In this document: in pieces, positions 1-4,518 of the stretch
How positions within the stretch are numbered: position 1 is the first letter of the stretch
Layout: every line of letters begins with the position of its first letter
Notes under the pieces: model-generated
The model's input: the letters and a program-made list of their open reading frames with translations, nothing else
Databases searched by the model: none
What the model was told of the DNA's origin: nothing
Made by a program: the position numbers and the translations under genes
Source of the DNA: Solirubrobacteraceae bacterium
GTDB lineage: Bacteria; Actinomycetota; Thermoleophilia; Solirubrobacterales; Solirubrobacteraceae
NCBI GenBank assembly: GCA_025455895.1
Contig: JALOLQ010000016.1
Coordinates: forward strand, 1 to 13,501
DNA length: 13,501 nucleotides
Reading direction: 5' to 3'

Positions 1-53
1 CGGGGCTGGTCGGCCGTCGGCGTGAAGGCGGCGTCGAGGCGGAAGTCCGGCAT
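1..53 (-). CDS. uvrB: Excinuclease ABC subunit B, N-terminal fragment (runs off the window)
   Basis: Only the first 17 codons are in the window, starting at ATG 53-51 on the minus strand and reading MPDFRLDAAFTPTADQP. The pattern F-R-L-x(5)-F-x-P-T-x-D-Q-P is the usual UvrB N-terminus, where the D-Q-P belongs to the Q-motif just ahead of the Walker A helicase region. UvrB is the damage-verifying helicase-like subunit of nucleotide excision repair and works with UvrA and UvrC. Position downstream of polA, rpsA and coaE agrees with the actinobacterial gene order, which raises confidence beyond what 17 residues allow. The frame is closed upstream by the stop of the preceding gene at 96-98. No Shine-Dalgarno sequence precedes the ATG, but a TACCCT hexamer ends 6 nt before it. 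CTG at 56-54 is a less likely alternative start. Confidence 0.8.
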   Translation of the reverse strand, partial: MPDFRLDAAFTPTADQP

Positions 54-59
54 CAGGCC

Positions 60-65
60 AGGGTA
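60..65 (-). promoter_or_regulatory. Putative -10 hexamer for leaderless uvrB
   Basis: TACCCT on the minus strand fits the actinobacterial -10 consensus TAnnnT and is separated from the uvrB ATG by 6 nt, so transcription would start at or next to the A of the ATG. No recognisable -35 element and no LexA-like palindrome is visible in the 30 bp upstream. The identical hexamer lies in front of rpsA. This is a sequence match only. Confidence 0.45.
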
Positions 66-95
66 GTCGCGCCCGGGGACGCGGAGCTCCCGCGC

Positions 96-734
96 TCAGT
101 ACCCCAGCTCGGCCGCGTACCGCTCGCGGTACTGCCGCTGGGCCTCGAGCACCTTGGCGACGTAGGCCCGGGTCTCGGGGAACGGGATGTCCTGCGCGCG
201 CAGGCTCGAGCCGCCCCAGCGATCGGCGTTGCCCGGCCCCGCGTTGTACGCCGCGAGCGCGGCGGCGACGTCGCCGTCGTAGCGGTCCAGGTGCTCGCGC
301 AGGAGGTACGAGCCGTAGGCGATGTTCACCTGCGGGGTGTCGAGGTCCTCGAGCACGAACTGCGTCCCGCCCGAGCGCCGCGCGATGTCGCGCGCGGTGT
401 CGGGCGTGATCTGCATCAGGCCCTGCGCGCCGGCGGCCGAGGTGCGCCCGGGGACGAAGCGCGACTCCGCGTAGATCACCGCGGCGATCAGCGCCGGGTC
501 GACGCCCTTGTCGCGCGCCTGCTGGCGGATGATGTCGTCATGGCGCAGCGGCAGGGTGATCTCCTTGACCGCGTGGTGGAAGACGCCCCCGGCCGCCAGC
601 GCCGCGAGGGCCGCGCCGAGCAGCACGAGCAGGCCGCCGCCCCACCACAGCCGCCGTCGGCGCACGACCCGCCGGCGCTCTGGGCGCTGGGCGGGGCGCG
701 AGGCCCGGGCGGTGCTGGCGGCGGACGGCGTCAT
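96..734 (-). CDS. Membrane-anchored lytic transglycosylase (SLT domain)
   Basis: A 212-residue protein that should cleave the glycan strands of peptidoglycan outside the membrane. The N-terminus (residues 1-28) is rich in arginine and is followed by one hydrophobic segment at about 30-50, so the protein is probably an N-in signal anchor with the catalytic domain outside. The SLT domain covers about 65-205. It contains the catalytic glutamate E90 in YAESRF, the GLMQI motif at 105-109, NIAYG at 137-141 and AYNAGPG at 162-168, all hallmarks of the Slt70/MltE-like family. The length is at the short end because there is no extra wall-binding domain. The start ATG 734-732 overlaps the coaE stop as ATGA, which implies translational coupling and fixes the start. 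Most actinobacteria do not have a wall hydrolase in this operon. Confidence 0.92.
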   Translation of the reverse strand: MTPSAASTARASRPAQRPERRRVVRRRRLWWGGGLLVLLGAALAALAAGGVFHHAVKEITLPLRHDDIIRQQARDKGVDPALIAAVIYAESRFVPGRTSAAGAQGLMQITPDTARDIARRSGGTQFVLEDLDTPQVNIAYGSYLLREHLDRYDGDVAAALAAYNAGPGNADRWGGSSLRAQDIPFPETRAYVAKVLEAQRQYRERYAAELGY

Positions 735-1333
735 CGGCGCAGTCGGTCAAGGATGACGGCCAGGGCGGACTCCAGCTCCGCCTCGGTCCCGTCGTTGCGC
801 ACGACGTACGTCGCGCGCGCGGCCTTCTCCTCCTGGCTGAGCTGGCGGGCGGCGCGCTCGTCGACGGCCTCGTGCCCGCGGGCCGCGGCGCGCTCGGCGC
901 GCAGCGCCTCGTCGGCGACGATCGCGATCGTCGCGTCGTAGGCCCGCTCCATGCCCGCCTCGAAGAGCAGCGGCGTCTCCACGACGGCGGCCGGCGGCGG
1001 CGGCTGGTGGCGCTCCGCCGCGTCCCGGAACGCCGCGACGCGCGCGCCCACGAGCGGCCAGAGCAGCCCCTCGAGCCAGCGGCGCTCCTCGGGGGCCGCG
1101 AACGCGTGGCGGGCGACCGCCGCGCGGTCGACGACGCCGCCCGGCGCCACCTCCGCGCCCCAGCGGCCGACCACCGCGTCGCGCACGGCGTCCGTCGCGT
1201 AGAGCTCGTGGACGACGGCGTCGGTGGACAGCGTCTGCGCGCCGAGGCGCGCGAGCGCCGCGAGCGCGGTCGACTTGCCCGAGCCGAGCCCCCCGGTCAG
1301 TCCGACGAACGGGATGGCCGGCTCGGGGACCAG
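731..1333 (-). CDS. coaE: Dephospho-CoA kinase (start codon unresolved)
   Basis: The product catalyses the last step of coenzyme A synthesis, ATP-dependent phosphorylation of dephospho-CoA, in the cytoplasm. The reading frame shows the P-loop GGLGSGKST (codons about 1261-1287), then STDAVVHELY, the VETPLLFEAGM segment of the substrate lid, and QLSQEEKAARATYVVRNDG near the end, all typical of CoaE. The start is a problem. Between the rpsA stop (TAG 1342-1340, same frame) and the P-loop there is no ATG, GTG or TTG. The only near-cognate codons are CTG at 1333-1331 and ATC at 1315-1313. I place the start at CTG 1333, giving 200 residues, the usual family length; ATC 1315 would give 194. The first canonical start, GTG 1186-1184, would remove the ATP-binding loop and leave 151 residues. 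The stop overlaps the next gene by ATGA. Function is sure, start is not. Confidence 0.88.
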   Translation of the reverse strand: MVPEPAIPFVGLTGGLGSGKSTALAALARLGAQTLSTDAVVHELYATDAVRDAVVGRWGAEVAPGGVVDRAAVARHAFAAPEERRWLEGLLWPLVGARVAAFRDAAERHQPPPPAAVVETPLLFEAGMERAYDATIAIVADEALRAERAAARGHEAVDERAARQLSQEEKAARATYVVRNDGTEAELESALAVILDRLRR

Positions 1334-1339
1334 CGCGAC

Positions 1340-2725
1340 CTACGCCTGCTCGGCGTCCTCGGCGGGGATGTCCTCGGCCTCGGCCTCGGCCGCGGGGGCC
1401 TCCTCGACCTCGGCCTCGGCGACCGGCGCCTCCTCGGCCTCGGCGACCGGCGCCTCCTCAGCCTCGGCGACCGGCGCCTCCTCGACCTCGGCACCCGGCA
1501 TCACGGGAGCCGGCGCCTCCGCGCTGAGCGCGGGAGCCGGGATGTCGTCGTCGCCGTCGTGGAACTCGCCGCCGTGCGCGGACAGGATCTGGCCCTCCAC
1601 GCGCTTGACCGACAGCGAGAGCCGACGGCGGTCGGAGTCGATCTCGAGGATCTTCACGCGCACGTTGTCGCCCGGCTGGACGACCTCGCGCGGGTTCTCG
1701 ACGTGGTGCGGGGCGAGCTCGGAGATGTGGACGAGGCCCTCGACGCCGTCGAGGATCTCGACGAACGCGCCGAAGGTGACGACCTTCGTGACCTTGCCCT
1801 CGAGGTCGTCGCCGATCCGGTAGGTGTCGACGACGCGCTGCCAGGGGTCAGCCTGCGTCTGCTTGAGGCCGAGCGAGATGCGCTGGCGGTCACGATCGAT
1901 GTCGAGCACCTTGACCTGCACGGTGTCCCCGATCGCGATGACCTCGCTCGGGTGGTTGACGTGCGACCAGCTCAGCTCGGAGATGTGGATCAGGCCGTCG
2001 ATGCCGTTGAGGTCCACGAACGCGCCGAAGTCGACGATGTTCGAGATCTGGCCCTCGACGACGAGGCCGGGCTGGAGGCGGTCCAGGATCTCCTGGCGCT
2101 GCTCCTTGCGCTCCTCCTCGAGCACCGCGCGGCGCGAGAGCACGACGTTGTTGCGCTGGCGGTTGAGCTCGATGACCTTGCACTCGATCGTCGTGTGCAG
2201 GAACTCGTCGAGGTTCGCCACGCGGCGGATGTCGACGAGCGAGGCGGGCAGGAAGCCGCGCACCCCGAGGTCGATGATCAGGCCGCCCTTGACGACCTCG
2301 ATGACGTGCCCCTCGACCGGGTCGCCGGACTCGGCCGCCGCCTCGATGCGCCGCCACGCCTTCTCGAAGCGGGCGCGCTTCTTGGACATGATGAGGCGGC
2401 CGTCCTGGTCCTCCTTGGTGAGGACCAGCGCGTCGACCTCCTCGCCGAGCTCGACCTCGTCGTGCGGGTCGACGTTCTTGCGGATCGAGAGCTCGTGGTT
2501 GGGGATGACGCCTTCGCTCTTGTACCCGATGTCGACGAGGACCTCGTCCTTGTCGATGCGCACGACGAGGCCGCTGACGACCTCGCCCTCGCTGAAGCTG
2601 GTGAACGTGGCGTCGTAGTTGGGGACGATCTGCCCATCGACTTCGAGCAGGAGACCGTCGCTGCCCGGGACGACCGTGGCGCCGGCGGGGGCCTCGGTGG
2701 GGGCGTCGGTAGTGGTGGTGGTCAT
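1340..2725 (-). CDS. rpsA: 30S ribosomal protein S1
   Basis: A 461-residue RNA-binding protein of the small ribosomal subunit. Four S1 (OB-fold) domains are visible at about residues 46-116, 134-200, 221-289 and 306-375. Domains 3 and 4 carry the strongest RNA-binding signature, with FGAFVDLNGIDGLIHISEL and FGAFVEILDGVEGLVHISEL. Four domains is the actinobacterial form; E. coli S1 has six. The tail from about 390 is acidic and disordered-looking, with repeated EEAPVAEA units. The ATG at 2725-2723 was chosen because it begins MTTTTTDAPTEAPAG and conserved sequence follows. The frame is open further upstream only because it lies opposite the oxidoreductase gene. No Shine-Dalgarno sequence is present; a TACCCT hexamer lies 10 nt before the ATG. 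coaE follows in the same frame directly after the TAG stop. Confidence 0.97.
   Translation of the reverse strand: MTTTTTDAPTEAPAGATVVPGSDGLLLEVDGQIVPNYDATFTSFSEGEVVSGLVVRIDKDEVLVDIGYKSEGVIPNHELSIRKNVDPHDEVELGEEVDALVLTKEDQDGRLIMSKKRARFEKAWRRIEAAAESGDPVEGHVIEVVKGGLIIDLGVRGFLPASLVDIRRVANLDEFLHTTIECKVIELNRQRNNVVLSRRAVLEEERKEQRQEILDRLQPGLVVEGQISNIVDFGAFVDLNGIDGLIHISELSWSHVNHPSEVIAIGDTVQVKVLDIDRDRQRISLGLKQTQADPWQRVVDTYRIGDDLEGKVTKVVTFGAFVEILDGVEGLVHISELAPHHVENPREVVQPGDNVRVKILEIDSDRRRLSLSVKRVEGQILSAHGGEFHDGDDDIPAPALSAEAPAPVMPGAEVEEAPVAEAEEAPVAEAEEAPVAEAEVEEAPAAEAEAEDIPAEDAEQA
1413..1484 (-). repeat. Three tandem 24-bp units in the rpsA tail
   Basis: Units at 1413-1436, 1437-1460 and 1461-1484 differ at one base (1460 is a, the others end in g). 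Each encodes eight residues of the acidic tail, giving repeated EEAPVAEA. Degenerate copies flank the array on both sides. Near-identity at DNA level suggests recent slippage or unequal recombination and predicts length variation between strains. Confidence 0.9.
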
Positions 2726-2735
2726 GAGTCCGAAG

Positions 2736-2741
2736 AGGGTA
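2736..2741 (-). promoter_or_regulatory. Putative -10 hexamer for rpsA
   Basis: TACCCT on the minus strand matches TAnnnT and lies 10 nt upstream of the rpsA ATG, which would leave a leader of only about 3-4 nt. The divergent gene's -10 candidate is 30 bp away, so the two promoters share one short region of 60 bp. No clear -35 element is seen. Confidence 0.4.
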
Positions 2742-2770
2742 GCGCGATCGCGCCGCCCGCCGGGGCTCCG

Positions 2771-2776
2771 TAGAAT
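2771..2776 (+). promoter_or_regulatory. Putative -10 hexamer for the FAD oxidoreductase gene
   Basis: TAGAAT is a close match to the -10 consensus and is separated from ATG 2786 by 9 nt, predicting a leader of about 2-3 nt. The A/T cluster stands out in otherwise very GC-rich DNA. No -35 match at 16-18 bp spacing. Confidence 0.5.
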
Positions 2777-2785
2777 CGCGCGCCG

Positions 2786-3946
2786 ATGCCGGTCAGAGCG
2801 ACCAAGCGGGGGGCCGAGCGCACCCCCTTGCGGGGGTCCTCGGACGTGCTCGTGTGCGGCGCGTCCTTCGCCGGGCTCACCGTCGCCCGCGAGCTCGCCG
2901 GGGCCGGGGCCGACGTGCTCGTCCTCGACCGCTACGAGATCGGCGAGCGCCAGACGTCGGCCTGCGCGGTGCCGACGCAGTGGCTCGAGCGCCTCGGGCT
3001 CGAGGCCTCGATCCGCCAGAGCTTCACCGACCTGCTCGTGCACCGGCCCAAGACGACCGCGCGCTGGCGGCTGCCGTGGGCGTTCTCGACCTTCGACTAC
3101 CGCGCGCTCTGCGAGCTGTTGTGGGCGCAGGCCGCCGGCGCGCGCTTCGAGACCGCGACGGTCAGCGGCCGCAGCGCCGGCCCCCGCGGCGAGATCGTCG
3201 TGCACACCGACCGCGGCGACGTGCGCTCCCCGCTCGTCGTCGACGCGCTCGGCTGGCGGCGCGTGCTCTCCACGGCGCCCGAGCCGGTCCAGCCGCCGGG
3301 CGCCCCGCTCTCGCGCGGCCTCGAGGTCCACCCCGCCGGCACGAGCGCGGAGCTCGAGATCTGGCTCGATCCGGCCCTCGTCGAGCGCGGCTACGCGTGG
3401 AACTTCCCCGCCGGCGACGAGCTGCGGATCGGCGCGGGCTCGTTCGACCCCCGCCGCCACGTCCGCGAGCCGACCGAGGAGCTCGCCGCCCGCCTCGGGG
3501 CGCGGCCCGACGGCTATCAGGGCAACTGGATCCCCCACGCGATGCGCGATCCGGTCGAGGACGGCGTGTTCTTCGCCGGTGACAGCGCCGGCCACTGCCT
3601 GCCGGCGACCGCCGAGGGCATCCGGCCGGCGTTCTACTTCGCGCTCGCGCTCGGGCGCGAGCTGCGCCTGGTCGCCGAGGGCCGGCAGACCCGCGCCCAG
3701 GCGCTCGAGCGCTACGCCGCCTTCTGCGAGGCCAAGCGCTACGCCTACCGCTGGCTGCTGCGCACCCAGCGCGCCGTCGGCCGCGCCAACCGCCTTCCGC
3801 TGATGACCGGGCTCTGTGAGCTGTTCGAGCGCCCGGGCGCCTGCCGCTGGGGCTTCGAGCACTACCTGCGGATCTGCCCGCCGTCGTTCGCGGGGCCGCC
3901 GCCGGTGCCCGCGGCGGCCGGCCGCGAGGCCGCGCTCGCCGCCTGA
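2786..3946 (+). CDS. FAD-dependent oxidoreductase, geranylgeranyl reductase-like
   Basis: A 386-residue flavoprotein. The N-terminal dinucleotide-binding fold reads VLVCGASFAGL, with G25, S27 and G30 in place of strict GxGxxG, followed by VLVLDR where D48 should bind the adenosine ribose. A second FAD motif, FFAGDSAGH at about 262-270, is followed by LPATAEGIRPAFYFA, as in geranylgeranyl reductase and related hydroxylases. The middle part has NFPAGDELRIGAGS, the region that in this family forms the substrate pocket. Known members reduce double bonds of isoprenoid chains in membrane lipids, chlorophyll or menaquinone; the substrate here cannot be read from sequence. It stands alone on the plus strand, divergent from rpsA and convergent with the YdcZ-type gene. 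The ATG has no Shine-Dalgarno sequence, but TAGAAT precedes it, consistent with near-leaderless expression. Other flavin monooxygenases of this superfamily remain possible. Confidence 0.82.
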   Translation: MPVRATKRGAERTPLRGSSDVLVCGASFAGLTVARELAGAGADVLVLDRYEIGERQTSACAVPTQWLERLGLEASIRQSFTDLLVHRPKTTARWRLPWAFSTFDYRALCELLWAQAAGARFETATVSGRSAGPRGEIVVHTDRGDVRSPLVVDALGWRRVLSTAPEPVQPPGAPLSRGLEVHPAGTSAELEIWLDPALVERGYAWNFPAGDELRIGAGSFDPRRHVREPTEELAARLGARPDGYQGNWIPHAMRDPVEDGVFFAGDSAGHCLPATAEGIRPAFYFALALGRELRLVAEGRQTRAQALERYAAFCEAKRYAYRWLLRTQRAVGRANRLPLMTGLCELFERPGACRWGFEHYLRICPPSFAGPPPVPAAAGREAALAA

Positions 3947-4030
3947 GCGGCCCCTGCGTGCGCGCCGCCTCGTCGGCGCTCGTGGCCACACGCGGCGCTC
4001 GCGCACCGCGGAGATGCGGGAGCGCCCGAG

Positions 4031-4047
4031 GCGGGCAGGCCGCCCGC
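4031..4047. terminator. GC-rich hairpin in a convergent intergenic region
   Basis: GCGGGC (4031-4036) and GCCCGC (4042-4047) form a 6-bp stem with a 5-nt loop. It lies in the 126-bp gap between the oxidoreductase stop at 3946 and the convergent gene end at 4073. No T-tract follows on either strand, so a role as intrinsic terminator is weak, as is common in GC-rich actinobacteria. I see no gene in this gap. Confidence 0.3.
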
Positions 4048-4072
4048 GAGGCGGCGCCGGCGCAGCCGCGCC

Positions 4073-4516
4073 TCAGTCCCGCACGATCAGCCAGACCCCG
4101 AGCGCCAGCAGGCCGACGCCGGCGAGCTTGCCGGGGGTGATCGGCTCCTCGCGGACCCCGAACCAGCCGAAGCGGTCGATCACCACCGAGGCGGTGAGCT
4201 GGCCGGCGACGACCGCGGCCGTCACCCCGGCCGCGCCGAGCGCCCCGACCGCCACGATCGACGAGGTCACCACGGCGACCCCGCAGGCCCCGCCGAGCAG
4301 CGCCCACCACGGCACCTCCGGCATCTTCGCCAGGCCGCCGAAGCCGCCCCCGGCGACCGCCACGACGACGAGCAGGATCGCCAGCCCGACGCCGAAGTTC
4401 ACGAGCGCCGCCTGCCAGCTCCCGACCACCCGCCCGAGCGCCCCGTTCACCGGCGCCTGCGCCCCGACGGCCGCGCCGGCCGCGACCACGAGCAGCGCCG
4501 CGCTCCCGCGATCCAC
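4073..4516 (-). CDS. DMT-family small membrane transporter (YdcZ/DUF606-like)
   Basis: A hydrophobic 147-residue protein with about five membrane segments (roughly residues 5-25, 33-55, 68-90, 92-110 and 128-145). It has the features of the YdcZ (DUF606) branch of the drug/metabolite transporter superfamily: AGAAVGAQAPVNGALGR near the N-terminus, a tryptophan-rich loop PEVPWWALLGG, and GQLTASVVIDRFGWFG in the second half. These proteins are half the size of standard EamA transporters and probably work as dimers; substrates are mostly unknown. The start is GTG 4516-4514, just 2 nt after the polA stop, with GGAGG inside the polA end, so it is co-transcribed and probably translationally coupled with polA. 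The pairing with polA does not point to a shared function. Confidence 0.85.
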   Translation of the reverse strand: MDRGSAALLVVAAGAAVGAQAPVNGALGRVVGSWQAALVNFGVGLAILLVVVAVAGGGFGGLAKMPEVPWWALLGGACGVAVVTSSIVAVGALGAAGVTAAVVAGQLTASVVIDRFGWFGVREEPITPGKLAGVGLLALGVWLIVRD

Positions 4517-4518
4517 GG

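Noticed and set aside
731..1186. GTG 1186 as the start of coaE
   Set aside because: This would delete the conserved P-loop needed for ATP binding, which is intact directly upstream in the same frame.
1413..1484. Short repeats as a possible CRISPR array
   Set aside because: The units are contiguous without spacers and encode the S1 tail in frame.
872..2773. A plus-strand 633-codon open frame antisense to coaE and rpsA
   Set aside because: Low-complexity composition, no recognisable domain, and it lies opposite two certain genes; it is a codon-bias shadow.
2726..4006. N-terminal extension of the rpsA frame to 888 codons
   Set aside because: The extension is antisense to the FAD oxidoreductase gene and has no family sequence; S1 starts at MTTTTTDAPTE.
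3947..4072. A small gene or structured RNA in the longest gap
   Set aside because: Only GC-rich hairpin potential is present; the short open frames have no start signal and look like arginine/alanine-rich noise.
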